Translations under genes and position numbers: made by a program
Assembly: GCF_020329505.1 (NCBI RefSeq)
Contig: NZ_JAGKJJ010000018.1
Location: 1 to 64,000, forward strand
Source of the DNA: Bradyrhizobium semiaridum
GTDB taxonomy: Bacteria; Pseudomonadota; Alphaproteobacteria; Rhizobiales; Xanthobacteraceae
DNA: 64,000 nt
Direction: 5' to 3'
In this document: piece by piece, positions 42,965 through 55,144 of the stretch
How the letters are laid out: every line of letters begins with the position of its first letter
Numbering within the stretch: position 1 is the stretch's first letter
The notes under the pieces: model-generated
What the model was told of the DNA's origin: nothing
Databases searched by the model: none
What the model saw: only the letters and a program-made list of their open reading frames with translations

Positions 42965-44311
42965 ATGAACATCAACACCTCGCCTGATCAGATCGTGCGC
43001 GGCACCGCGCAGGTGACGCCGGGCTACATGTCCGGCTTCGGCAACAGCTTCGAGACCGAGGCGCTACCCGGCGCGCTGCCGATGGGCCGCAACTCGCCGC
43101 AGCGCTGTGCCTATGGGCTCTATGCCGAGCAATTGTCGGGTTCGCCGTTCACGGCGCCGCGCGGCACCAATGAGCGCTCCTGGCTCTACCGCATCCGGCC
43201 CTCGGTGCGGCACTCCGGCCGCTTTGCCAAGGCAGATAGCGGGCTATGGCGCACCGCGCCCTGCCATGAGTACGACATGCCGATCGCGCAACTGCGCTGG
43301 GACCCGGCGCCGATCCCGCAGGAGGACATGACCTTCCTGCAGGGCGTGCAGACCATGACCACGGCGGGCGATGCCAACACCCAGGCCGGCATGGCGGCGC
43401 ATGTCTACCTGATCACCAAATCGATGGTCGACCAGCATTTCTACAATGCCGACGGCGAGATGCTGTTCGTGCTGCAGCAGGGCAATCTGCGCCTCGTCAC
43501 CGAGTTCGGCCGCATCGATGCCGAGCCGGGCGAGATCGTGGTGATCCCGCGCGGCGTCAAGTTCCGCGTCGAGATTCCGAACGGCCCGGCGCGAGGTTAT
43601 CTCTGCGAAAATTACGGCGGCGCCTTCACGCTGCCGGAGCGCGGCCCGATCGGTGCCAACTGCTTGGCCAATTCGCGCGATTTCCTGACGCCGGTCGCCA
43701 GCTACGAGGACAAGGACACGCCGAGCGAGCTCTACGTCAAATGGGGCGGCTCGCTGTTCAGGACCACGCTGCCGCATTCGCCGATCGACGTGGTCGCCTG
43801 GCACGGCAATTACGCGCCCTACAAATACGACCTGCGCACCTTCTCGCCGGTCGGCGCGATCGCGTTCGATCACCCCGATCCGTCGATCTTCACGGTGCTG
43901 ACCTCGCCGTCGGAGACCGCCGGCACCGCCAACATCGACTTTGTGATCTTCCCGGAGCGCTGGATGGTGGCCGACAACACCTTCCGCCCGCCGTGGTACC
44001 ACATGAACATCATGAGCGAGTTCATGGGCCTGATCTACGGCGTCTACGACGCCAAGCCGAAGGGCTTCGTGCCGGGAGGTATCAGCCTGCACAATTGCAT
44101 GCTGCCGCACGGCCCGGACCGCGATGCCTTCGAGCACGCCAGCAACGGCGAGCTGAGGCCGGTGAAGCTGACCGGCACGATGGCCTTCATGTTCGAGACT
44201 CGCTTCCCGCAGCGCGTGACCCAGCATGCCGCGACGTCGCCGACGCTGCAGGATGATTACTCGGATTGCTGGAAGGGACTCGAAAAGAAGTTCGACCCGA
44301 ACAAGCCGTGA
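42965..44311 (+). CDS. hmgA: homogentisate 1,2-dioxygenase
   Basis: 448 aa from ATG 42965, which has a strong AAGGAGGA; the frame is open to 42935. The enzyme uses Fe(II) and O2 to open homogentisate to maleylacetoacetate. Diagnostic segments: YMSGFGNSFETEALPGALP at the start, GTNERSWLYRIRPSV, FRPPWYHMNIMSEFMG with the Fe-binding His and Glu, and LPHGPDRDAFEHAS with the second His region. It follows the metallo-beta-lactamase-fold gene by two bases and precedes fahA. Its substrate comes from HPPD (46745-47863) and probably from the MhaA-like hydroxylase. Confidence 0.97.
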   Translation: MNINTSPDQIVRGTAQVTPGYMSGFGNSFETEALPGALPMGRNSPQRCAYGLYAEQLSGSPFTAPRGTNERSWLYRIRPSVRHSGRFAKADSGLWRTAPCHEYDMPIAQLRWDPAPIPQEDMTFLQGVQTMTTAGDANTQAGMAAHVYLITKSMVDQHFYNADGEMLFVLQQGNLRLVTEFGRIDAEPGEIVVIPRGVKFRVEIPNGPARGYLCENYGGAFTLPERGPIGANCLANSRDFLTPVASYEDKDTPSELYVKWGGSLFRTTLPHSPIDVVAWHGNYAPYKYDLRTFSPVGAIAFDHPDPSIFTVLTSPSETAGTANIDFVIFPERWMVADNTFRPPWYHMNIMSEFMGLIYGVYDAKPKGFVPGGISLHNCMLPHGPDRDAFEHASNGELRPVKLTGTMAFMFETRFPQRVTQHAATSPTLQDDYSDCWKGLEKKFDPNKP

Positions 44312-44324
44312 ATTTGTGTCGGTC

Positions 44325-44400
44325 GTCATCGCCGGGCTTGACCCGGCGATCCATCCCTCTTCGTGAAGATGGATGCCCGGGTCAAGCCCGGGCATGACGA
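44325..44400. repeat. palindromic repeat, family E
   Basis: GTCATCGCCGGGCTTGACCC...GGCGATCCATC and inverse GATGGATGCCCGGGTCAAGC...GGGCATGAC. It separates hmgA from fahA within the operon and would form a stable RNA hairpin in the shared transcript. Confidence 0.9.
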
Positions 44401-44419
44401 CTTTCTGATTGGAGAGATC

Positions 44420-45691
44420 ATGCCCCACCCCAACGACCCCTCGCTCCGCTCCTTCATCGACGTCGTGCCGACTTCGGACTTCCCGATCCAGAACCTGCCC
44501 TACGGCGTGTTCTCCTCGAAGGATGGCCTCGCGCCGCGCGTCGGCGTCGCGATCGGCGACTATGTGCTCGATCTCTGGGAGCTCGAGCAGGACTCGCGGC
44601 TCGACGTCGGCCCGCTCGGCGTGTTCTCGCAGGGCTCGCTCAACGCCTTCATGGCGCTCGGACCGGAAGTGTGGTCGAAGACGCGGGCGCGGATCAGCGA
44701 GCTATTGCGCTCCGATCATCCGGAGCTGCGCGACAACAGGGAATTGCGCGCTCGGGCGCTGGTGCCAATGGCCGATGTCAAGCTGCACATGCCGTTTGCG
44801 GTGTCCGGCTACACCGATTTCTATTCGTCGAAGGAGCACGCCACCAATGTCGGCGTCATGTTCCGCGGCAAGGACAATGCGCTGCAGCCGAACTGGCTGC
44901 ACATGCCGATCGGCTACAACGGCCGCGCCTCGACCGTCGTCGTGTCGGGCACCAAGGTGCGGCGGCCGCGCGGCCAGCTGAAGCCGCCGACATCAGAGGT
45001 GCCGAGCTTCGGCCCCTGCAAGCGGCTCGATTTCGAGCTGGAGATGGGCGTCGTGGTCGGGCAGGCCTCGCCGATGGGCGAGATGCTCACCGAGGAGCAG
45101 GCCGAACAGATGATCTTCGGCTTCGTCATCCTCAACGACTGGAGCGCCCGCGACATCCAGCAGTGGGAATACGTGCCGCTCGGCCCGTTCCAGGCCAAGG
45201 CGTTTGCGACGTCGATCAGCCCGTGGGTGGTGACGCGCGAGGCGCTGGAGCCGTTCCGGCTGCAGGGGCCGGCGCAAGAGCCGCAGCCGCTGGCCTATCT
45301 GAAGCAGACGCAGCCGAACAATTACGACGTGCAGCTCGGCGTCGCATTGCGCACCAGTGCGATGAACGAGGCGAAGACGATCTGCAGCACCAATTTCAAA
45401 TACATGTACTGGTCGTCGGTGCAGCAGCTCGTGCACCACGCCTCCAGCGGCTGCGCGATGAATGTCGGCGATCTGCTCGGCAGCGGCACGATCTCCGGTC
45501 CGGAAAAGCATCAGCGCGGCAGCCTGCTCGAAATCAGCTGGAACGGCGCCGAGCCGGTCGAGCTCGCGGCCGGCGTGACGCGCTCGTTCCTCGAAGACGG
45601 CGATTCGCTGCTGATGCGCGGCTGGTGCCAGGGCGACGGCTATCGCGTCGGCTTCGGTGAGGTCGAAGGCACGATCGTCGCGGCGGGTTGA
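44420..45691 (+). CDS. fahA: fumarylacetoacetase
   Basis: 423 aa from ATG 44420 with GGAGAG upstream; a longer frame from 44363 would read the repeat and is rejected. It splits fumarylacetoacetate to fumarate and acetoacetate, the last step of tyrosine breakdown. Characteristic residues: metal Asp in YTDFYSSKEHATN, two Glu in LDFELEMGVVVG, Asp in LNDWSARDIQQWEYVPLGPF, and KAFATSISPWVV. The N-terminal SH3-like domain is present. The intermediate enzyme, maleylacetoacetate isomerase, is not encoded in this window. Confidence 0.96.
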   Translation: MPHPNDPSLRSFIDVVPTSDFPIQNLPYGVFSSKDGLAPRVGVAIGDYVLDLWELEQDSRLDVGPLGVFSQGSLNAFMALGPEVWSKTRARISELLRSDHPELRDNRELRARALVPMADVKLHMPFAVSGYTDFYSSKEHATNVGVMFRGKDNALQPNWLHMPIGYNGRASTVVVSGTKVRRPRGQLKPPTSEVPSFGPCKRLDFELEMGVVVGQASPMGEMLTEEQAEQMIFGFVILNDWSARDIQQWEYVPLGPFQAKAFATSISPWVVTREALEPFRLQGPAQEPQPLAYLKQTQPNNYDVQLGVALRTSAMNEAKTICSTNFKYMYWSSVQQLVHHASSGCAMNVGDLLGSGTISGPEKHQRGSLLEISWNGAEPVELAAGVTRSFLEDGDSLLMRGWCQGDGYRVGFGEVEGTIVAAG

Positions 45692-45693
45692 TG

Positions 45694-45741
45694 CGTCATT
45701 GCAAGGCGGAAGCATGGATTGCTTCGCTTCGCTCGCAATGT
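45694..45741. repeat. palindromic repeat, family D copy 2 (decayed)
   Basis: The right arm CATGGATTGCTTCGCTTCGC with TCGCAATG matches 8471-8548; the left arm (GTCATTGCAAGGCGGAAGC) has diverged. Confidence 0.75.
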
Positions 45742-45751
45742 CGGGGAGAGG

Positions 45752-46063
45752 TCACCGCTCTTCCGGCCTGATGTCCCGCAGCCGCGCCGTATGCGCCGCG
45801 CAGTCCTCGACGCTGTATTTGAGATGCACCCGCTTATCGGATGGCGGCTGATTCAGCGTGCAGACGCCCGGCCGCCACGCCTTGGCGGGGCGGATCGGCC
45901 GCGGCGCGAAGCCGCCGCCGCAGTTCGGGCAGACATTGCCGAGCTTGGTCTCGGCGCAATCCGCGCAGAACGTGCATTCATAGGAGCAGATCCGCGCATC
46001 GGTCGCGCTCGGCGGCAGGTCCTTGTCGCAATATTCGCAGTTCGGTCGCAGCTGCAGCGCCAT
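45752..46063 (-). CDS. DUF1272-type zinc-ribbon-like protein
   Basis: 103 aa from ATG 46063, preceded by GGAAGAGAG. The chain has four CxxC-like pairs: CEYC (about 9-12), the CSYEC/CADC group (26-36) and CPNC (45-48), so it probably binds one or two zinc ions. The start MALQLRPNCEYCDKDLPP and the segment ARICSYECTFCADCAE match the DUF1272 family, whose function is unknown. The C-terminal 45 residues are less ordered. It lies between fahA and the Lrp gene, on the minus strand. Confidence 0.85.
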   Translation of the reverse strand: MALQLRPNCEYCDKDLPPSATDARICSYECTFCADCAETKLGNVCPNCGGGFAPRPIRPAKAWRPGVCTLNQPPSDKRVHLKYSVEDCAAHTARLRDIRPEER

Positions 46064-46149
46064 GGGTCGTCTCTCTTCCCGGTCTTCACACAATCATCGC
46101 AAATCGTCAGGCGAAAGCGAATGTCGCATTTCCCTCGATTTGCGCCACG

Positions 46150-46623
46150 CTAGCCCAATGCCTTGAGCGGCAGTTTGGTGCTCTCCTTCAGCCGGTCGAG
46201 CACGATCGAGGAGCGCACATGGGCGACGCTCTGGTGCGGCATCAGCACGTTGTTGACGATGTCGGACAGGCTCTTGAGGTCGCGCAGGATCACCTTGAGG
46301 ACATAGTCGGCATCGCCGGTCAGCGCGTAGGCTTCCTGGATGTCGTCGATGCGGTTGACCAGCTCGCGAAATCGTTTGGCGTTATCTGGCGAATGGGTCG
46401 CCAGAGTGATGTGGATGAAGGCGATCAGGCCGAAGCCGAGCGCCTCGCCGGCAAGGTCGGCGTGGTACCCGGAAATCACCTTCTCCTCTTCCAGCCGCAT
46501 CCGCCGCCGCGAGCATTGCGAGGCGGACAGGCCGACCAGGTCGGCGAGCTGCTGGTTGGTCAGCCGGCCGTCGTCCTGCAGGGCGGCAAGCATTTTGAGG
46601 TCGAAGGTGTCGACTTCAGCCAT
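46150..46623 (-). CDS. Lrp/AsnC-family transcription regulator
   Basis: 157 aa from ATG 46623. N-terminal winged HTH (about 5-60): DTFDLKMLAALQDDGRLTNQ, then LADLVGLSASQCSRRRMRLEEEKVISGYHA. C-terminal ligand-binding (RAM) domain with ETYALTGDADYVLKV-type sequence (here AYALTGDADYVLKVILRDL). Such regulators bind amino acids as octamers. It is divergent from hppD across a 121-base gap holding a TGCAC palindrome, so it probably senses tyrosine, phenylalanine or 4-hydroxyphenylpyruvate and controls hppD and itself. Confidence 0.93.
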   Translation of the reverse strand: MAEVDTFDLKMLAALQDDGRLTNQQLADLVGLSASQCSRRRMRLEEEKVISGYHADLAGEALGFGLIAFIHITLATHSPDNAKRFRELVNRIDDIQEAYALTGDADYVLKVILRDLKSLSDIVNNVLMPHQSVAHVRSSIVLDRLKESTKLPLKALG

Positions 46624-46642
46624 GCGCAGAATCTCGGTTTGA

Positions 46643-46657
46643 TGCACATATCGTGCA
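46643..46657. promoter_or_regulatory. TGCAC-N5-GTGCA inverted repeat, candidate Lrp operator
   Basis: TGCACATATCGTGCA is a 15-base inverted repeat with an AT-containing centre, as in Lrp/AsnC operators. A further TTTTGCAC half-site is at about 46681. It is 20 bases from the lrp start and about 90 from hppD. Confidence 0.6.
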
Positions 46658-46744
46658 CGATACTGCCGAATAGCGAATCATTTTGCACGCACTTTGCGCG
46701 GTAAATGGCGGAAAATCACCGCAATTCATCAGGGAGATTCCGCC

Positions 46745-47863
<1,119 letters not shown>

Positions 47864-47902
47864 CGACCTTGTAGGAGAATGCGCTCGCGCAAGACTCCCG
47901 GT

Positions 47903-47949
47903 CGTCGTCCCGGCCTGGTGCGCAATTGCGCACGGCGGCCGGGACGACA
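47903..47949. repeat. short palindromic repeat, family I
   Basis: Outer arms GTCGTCCCGGCC (47904-47915) and GGCCGGGACGAC (47937-47948) enclose a perfect 16-base palindrome GTGCGCAATTGCGCAC (47918-47933). It lies between convergent genes and could end transcription from both. Confidence 0.88.
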
Positions 47950-47955
47950 TCGAGG

Positions 47956-49068
47956 TTATCTCGCCGCCTTCCACGCCGCGGTCACATCGGCGATATCGGC
48001 GAGCTCCGGCTCGCGGATCGCCGACGGCGTGCGCGAGAAGCGCGGCGCGGGCGCCGGCTGGGTGACGCCGTGGCGCTCGACGAACACCCCGCGCGCCGCC
48101 ATGTGCGGATGCTTCGGCGCTTCCTCCATGGTCAGGATCGGCGCGAAGCAGATGTCGGTGCCTTCCATGATCTCGCACCAGTCGGCGCGCGATTTCGTCT
48201 TGAACACCTTCGTCAGCTTTTCCTTGAGTGCCGGCCAGGCCTTGCGGTCCATCTGCGCGTCGAAATCGGCGTCGGTGAGGTCGGCATGCTTGCGCAGCAG
48301 CGCGTAGAACTGCGGTTCGATCGATCCGATCGAGATGAAATTGCCGCAGGAGCATTCGTAGACGCCATAGAAATGCGCGCCGCCGTCGAGGAAGTTCTGG
48401 TCGCGGCCGCCGCTCCAGCGGCCCTGCGCGGCCATGTCGTAGAACATCGACATCAGCGACGCCGCGCCGTCGCACATCGCCGTGTCGACCACCTGGCCCT
48501 TGCCGGATTTCTGCGCCTCGAGCAGCGCAGCGAGCACGCCAACCACCAGATAGAGCGCGCCGCCGCCGAAATCGCCGACCAGGTTGAGCGGCGGCACCGG
48601 CTTCTCCTTGGGTCCGATCGCGGCGAGCGCACCCGTGATCGAGATGTAGTTGATGTCATGGCCGGCGGCATTGGCCAGCGGGCCTTCCTGGCCCCAACCG
48701 GTCATCCGGCCGTAGACCAGTTTTGGATTGCGCGCGAGCACGACATCCGGACCGAGGCCGAGCCGTTCCATCACGCCGGGGCGGAAACCCTCGATCAATG
48801 CGTCTGCATGGCCGAGCAGCTCGAGCACCTCGGCGACCGCGGTCTTGTTCTTGAGGTCGAGCTCGATCACCTTGCGGCCGCGGGTTGCCACCGCCTTCAG
48901 ATTCTTGCCGGCGCCGACGCGGTCGAGGGTGATGACCTCGGCGCCCATGTCGGCCAGCAGCATGCAGGCGAACGGGCCGGGACCGATGCCGGCGAATTCG
49001 ACGATGCGGAAGCCGGCGAGGGGGCCCGAGGCGCGGACGGCGGATTGGGGAGCGGGCTTGTCGAGCAC
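47956..49068 (-). CDS. amacr: CoA-transferase family III, alpha-methylacyl-CoA racemase-like
   Basis: 370 aa starting with GTG at 49068. It belongs to the CaiB/BaiF family. Segments GHDINYISITGALAAIG and LVGDFGGGALYLVVGVLAALL match the racemase active site, where the His and Asp remove and add the alpha proton; other conserved parts are PLAGFRIVEFAGIGPGPFACM and MCDGAASLM. It probably epimerizes 2-methylacyl-CoA thioesters during branched-chain or sterol/terpenoid-like degradation. It stands as a single gene with a palindromic operator about 68 bases upstream. Confidence 0.87.
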   Translation of the reverse strand: MLDKPAPQSAVRASGPLAGFRIVEFAGIGPGPFACMLLADMGAEVITLDRVGAGKNLKAVATRGRKVIELDLKNKTAVAEVLELLGHADALIEGFRPGVMERLGLGPDVVLARNPKLVYGRMTGWGQEGPLANAAGHDINYISITGALAAIGPKEKPVPPLNLVGDFGGGALYLVVGVLAALLEAQKSGKGQVVDTAMCDGAASLMSMFYDMAAQGRWSGGRDQNFLDGGAHFYGVYECSCGNFISIGSIEPQFYALLRKHADLTDADFDAQMDRKAWPALKEKLTKVFKTKSRADWCEIMEGTDICFAPILTMEEAPKHPHMAARGVFVERHGVTQPAPAPRFSRTPSAIREPELADIADVTAAWKAAR

Positions 49069-49135
49069 GTTGTTGTTCCGTTTGGTGCGGGGGATTTGAT
49101 GGCGTTTCCGACCGTCCGTCAGACGGTATTCTTAA

Positions 49136-49151
49136 TTAGCTGATTAGCTAA
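49136..49151. promoter_or_regulatory. TTAGCT-N4-AGCTAA palindrome, candidate operator of the racemase gene
   Basis: TTAGCT (49136-49141), GATT, AGCTAA (49146-49151): perfect 6-bp arms. AT-rich palindromes of this form are typical for MarR/TetR-type repressors. It lies 68 bases before the racemase GTG. Confidence 0.6.
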
Positions 49152-49192
49152 ATTGTCTCGCCGAATGGGCGAGGTGGCAAGCGGCTTTTGCC

Positions 49193-49230
49193 GGTAAAAT
49201 GCGAACGGCGCGCATCGCTGCGCGCCGTTC
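49193..49230 (-). terminator. probable terminator of the Mo-hydroxylase operon
   Basis: Perfect 11-bp stem GAACGGCGCGC (49203-49213) and GCGCGCCGTTC (49220-49230), then on the minus strand GCATTTTACC. It lies 36 bases after the stop of the coxM-like gene. Confidence 0.7.
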
Positions 49231-49265
49231 CAGACTTGCGTTTAGGCGCTATCGCCCGGTCGGCG

Positions 49266-50066
49266 CTAGCTCGCGGCAGCCACCGCGCGCTGGCCCATCA
49301 CCTTGACCAGATTGGCGCGATAGTCCGCCGAGCCGTGGATGTCGGCGAGCAGGCCGCTTGCCGAGATCGTGACGCTGTCGAGCGCGCTTGGCGACCAGTT
49401 CGCCTTCAGCGCCTGCTCGATCGCCGGCACCCGCATCACGCCGCTCTGCGAGGCGCCGGTGGCGGCGACGCGGATGTCGCCGGACTTGGTCTGGGCGACG
49501 AACACGCCGGTCAGCGCGAAGCGCGAGGCCGGATGCCGCATCTTGGCGTAGCCGGCCTTCGCCGGCACCGGGAACGCGACTTGCGTGATGATCTCGCCGT
49601 CTTCGAGCGCTGTCGAGAACAGGCCCTTGAAGAAATCCTCCGCCGAGATCGACCGCTTGTTGGTCTTCACCGTCGCGCCGAGCGCCAGCACCGCCGCCGG
49701 ATAGTCCGCCGCCGGGTCGTTGTTGGCGAGCGAGCCACCGATCGTGCCGCGATAGCGCACGGCAGGATCGCCGATCATCGAGGCCAGATGGGCCAGCGCC
49801 GGGATCGCCTTCCGCACCGCGTCGCTCTGCGACACGTCGTAATGCGGCGTCGCCGCCTTGATCGTCACGGTGTCGCCCGACACCTCGATTCCGATCAGTT
49901 CCTGGAGCTTGGAGAGGTCGATCACGTCGGAGGGCGAGGCGAGGCGCTGTTTCATCACCGGAAGCAGGGTCTGCCCGCCGGCGAGAAACTTCGATTCGCT
50001 GCCCTTGGCGAAGGTGGCCGCGGCGTCCGCGACCGAGGAAGCGCGATGATAATTGGTCTCGTACAT
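49266..50066 (-). CDS. coxM: FAD-binding subunit of molybdenum hydroxylase (CoxM-like)
   Basis: 266 aa from ATG 50066 with AAGGAGGGAG upstream. Medium subunit of the xanthine-dehydrogenase/CO-dehydrogenase family, carrying FAD. Motifs: SKFLAGGQTLLPVMKQRL (first FAD loop, AGGQSLLP-like) and GTIGGSLANNDPAADYPAAV (second loop, TIGG). It is last in the S-L-M operon, 14 bases after the large-subunit gene, and a terminator follows. It passes electrons from the Fe-S subunit to an acceptor, quinone or another carrier. Confidence 0.93.
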   Translation of the reverse strand: MYETNYHRASSVADAAATFAKGSESKFLAGGQTLLPVMKQRLASPSDVIDLSKLQELIGIEVSGDTVTIKAATPHYDVSQSDAVRKAIPALAHLASMIGDPAVRYRGTIGGSLANNDPAADYPAAVLALGATVKTNKRSISAEDFFKGLFSTALEDGEIITQVAFPVPAKAGYAKMRHPASRFALTGVFVAQTKSGDIRVAATGASQSGVMRVPAIEQALKANWSPSALDSVTISASGLLADIHGSADYRANLVKVMGQRAVAAAS

Positions 50067-50080
50067 GGCTCTCCCTCCTT

Positions 50081-52420
<2,340 letters not shown>

Positions 52421-52503
52421 TGTCTGATCCTCCCGACCGGAGATTTCGAATGCCGCCGTTTCCTTCGAGACCGGCGGTGATGAGCTTGATCGTGCGTGGC
52501 GCG

Positions 52504-52989
<486 letters not shown>

Positions 52990-53406
52990 GCGTTCCTCCC
53001 AAGTCTTGGCTCTCAAATTATTGGCCCACTACAGCACGCTTCATTTGCCACGTAACCGCGATCAAAGTCGTAGTCGCGGACTTGTCATGAAGGCGCGCCG
53101 GGCTTGCATCTTCGATCCTAGCAGCCGGCCATTGAATGGGCAATTTGCAAGCTGACGCAAGGCCGGTGCAGCGCGGCGAAATAGCATCTGCATGCACGGT
53201 GGTGCCCGCAATCGCACGCGCGTTCGCTGTGCGGGAATCGGCCGGCGCGGCCGCTACTACCTTCCGCCTATAACGAGCAAAAAGCGTTGCTGTCATTTTT
53301 GTCGTCGATGCAGCGACGGAAGATCTCTGGTTCACGAATTGGGTAGAGAGCCGCGCGCGCGATGCATGCATCGCGGCAACGAAACCATTTTGTTTGGAGG
53401 AAACAG
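52990..53406. other. divergent intergenic region between coxS and the PQQ dehydrogenase
   Basis: About 417 bases, probably holding both promoters. A few short frames occur on the minus strand with no recognizable product. The one clear structure is the palindrome at 53358-53375. Confidence 0.5.
53358..53375. promoter_or_regulatory. perfect 18-bp palindrome before the PQQ dehydrogenase gene
   Basis: CGCGATGCATGCATCGCG is fully self-complementary with no spacer. It lies 31 bases before the ATG, between the probable promoter and the GGAGG. It could be an operator for a dimeric regulator or a cruciform/RNA hairpin that limits translation. Confidence 0.6.
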
Positions 53407-55122
53407 ATGAAGCTGAGAAGCGGGATTTTCTTTGCCGGCGTGTCGCTGGCGGCCATGCTGATGGTGGGCATCGGGGCGTCGAGGGCCAACGATTCCGTCG
53501 CCAAGGCGGTATCCGATCCGAACGGATGGGCGATTGCCGGCCATGACTACGGCAACACACGCTTCAGCGGCCTGAAGCAGATCAATGCCGAGAATGTCGG
53601 CAAGCTGCAGCTGGTATACTCGATGTCGCTGGCCTCGTTGCGCTCCAACGAAGCCTCGCCGGTCGTGATCGGCAAGACGCTCTACGTCTCAACCTCCTGG
53701 GGACCGAAATACGTCTATGCGATCGACGCCGCCACCGGCGCCCGCAAATGGACCTGGCAGCCGGATATCCCCGATGACGTGCTTCAATATGCCTGCTGCG
53801 ACGTCAACAGCCGCGGCGTGTCCTACGCCGACGGCAAGATCTTCGTCGGCCGGCTCGACGGCAAGCTGACCGCGCTCGATGCCGAAACCGGCAAGGAGCT
53901 GTGGACCTCGACCGTCGTCGACTACAAGCAGGGCTCGGTGATCACCTCGCCGCCGCTGATCGTCCGCGACAAGGTCATCACCGGCTTCGGCGGCGGCGAA
54001 TACGGTGTCCGCGGCGCGTTGCAGGCGTACTCCCTCAAGGATGGCAAGCTGCTCTGGCAGACCTACACGGTGCCGGCGCCCGGTGAGCCCGGCAGCGACA
54101 CCTGGAAGGGCGACACCGGCCTGCATGGCGGCGGCGCTGCCTGGCTGGTCGGCTCCTACGACGCCAAGACCGACACGGTGTATTGGGGCACCAGCAACCC
54201 GGGGCCGTGGAATACCGCGGTGCGCTCCACCGGCGACGGCAATTTCGGCAAGCTGACCAATCTCTACACGGCCTCGACGCTGGCGATCGATCCCAACAAC
54301 GGCAAGATCAAGTGGCACATCCAGGGCACGCCGGCCGACGCCTGGGACTATGACGGCGTCAATGAGCTGCTGCTCGCCGACCTCAAGATCAAGGGGGCGG
54401 ACACACCTGTCCTGATGAAGGCCGACCGTAACGGCTTCTTCTTCGTCGCCAACCGCGAGACCGGCAAGATGATCTCGGCCGAGAAGTATGTCTTCACTAA
54501 CTGGGCCAAGAAGTGGGACATCAACACGATGCGCGCCGACGAGGATCCGGACAAGCGCCCGGGCCCCGGCCATCCCGCCAAGGACATCTGCCCGAACCTG
54601 ATCGGTGGCAAGAACTGGCAGCCGATGTCGTTCAACCCGCAGACCGGCCTCGTCTACATCCCGACCAACAATGTTTGCATGGACTGGTCGGTCAGCGACG
54701 TGAACTACAAGCGCGGGGTGTTCTATCTCGGCGCCGAATTCCCGACCAAGGAAGGTCCGGGCGGCTTCCTCGGCGAGCTCGTGGCCTGGGATCCGATCGC
54801 CAACAAGAAGGTGTGGAGCATCAAGGAAGACCTGCCCTTCAACGGCGGCACGCTGACGACCGGCGGCAACCTGGTGTTCTCCGGCAATCTGCACGGCGAC
54901 TTCCGCGCCATCGACGCCAGGAGCGGCAAGGTGCTGTGGAGCAAGAACCTCGGCAGCGGCATCGGCGCGGGCCCGGTGACCTATTCGGTCGACGGCAAGC
55001 AGTATGTCGCGATCGTCGTCGGACGCACCGCGGCGCTGCCGGCCTTCCTCGGCGACATCGGCAAGAAGATGGTCGCCGCGGCGCCCGAAGGCGGCTCGCT
55101 GTTCGTGTTCGCCCTGCAGTAA
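53407..55122 (+). CDS. PQQ-dependent alcohol dehydrogenase, lanthanide-type
   Basis: 571 aa from ATG 53407 (TTGGAGGAAA upstream). Signal peptide about 1-27, so periplasmic. Eight-bladed propeller quinoprotein of the methanol/ethanol family. Visible residues: adjacent cysteines C130-C131 (YACCDV) that form the disulfide over PQQ, metal Glu198 in GGGEYGVRG, Asn in TSNPGPWN, catalytic Asp314 and extra Asp316 in AWDYDG. The Asp two positions after the catalytic Asp marks lanthanide-dependent enzymes (XoxF, ExaF/PedH); calcium enzymes have Ala or similar. The substrate (methanol, ethanol or other alcohol) is open. The next gene encodes a partner fusion. Confidence 0.92.
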   Translation: MKLRSGIFFAGVSLAAMLMVGIGASRANDSVAKAVSDPNGWAIAGHDYGNTRFSGLKQINAENVGKLQLVYSMSLASLRSNEASPVVIGKTLYVSTSWGPKYVYAIDAATGARKWTWQPDIPDDVLQYACCDVNSRGVSYADGKIFVGRLDGKLTALDAETGKELWTSTVVDYKQGSVITSPPLIVRDKVITGFGGGEYGVRGALQAYSLKDGKLLWQTYTVPAPGEPGSDTWKGDTGLHGGGAAWLVGSYDAKTDTVYWGTSNPGPWNTAVRSTGDGNFGKLTNLYTASTLAIDPNNGKIKWHIQGTPADAWDYDGVNELLLADLKIKGADTPVLMKADRNGFFFVANRETGKMISAEKYVFTNWAKKWDINTMRADEDPDKRPGPGHPAKDICPNLIGGKNWQPMSFNPQTGLVYIPTNNVCMDWSVSDVNYKRGVFYLGAEFPTKEGPGGFLGELVAWDPIANKKVWSIKEDLPFNGGTLTTGGNLVFSGNLHGDFRAIDARSGKVLWSKNLGSGIGAGPVTYSVDGKQYVAIVVGRTAALPAFLGDIGKKMVAAAPEGGSLFVFALQ

Positions 55123-55144
55123 CGATCACTGAACGGAGGCAGCA

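Noticed and set aside
44363..44419. Earlier ATG for fumarylacetoacetase
   Set aside because: It would translate the family E repeat; ATG 44420 has GGAGAG and a normal N-terminus.
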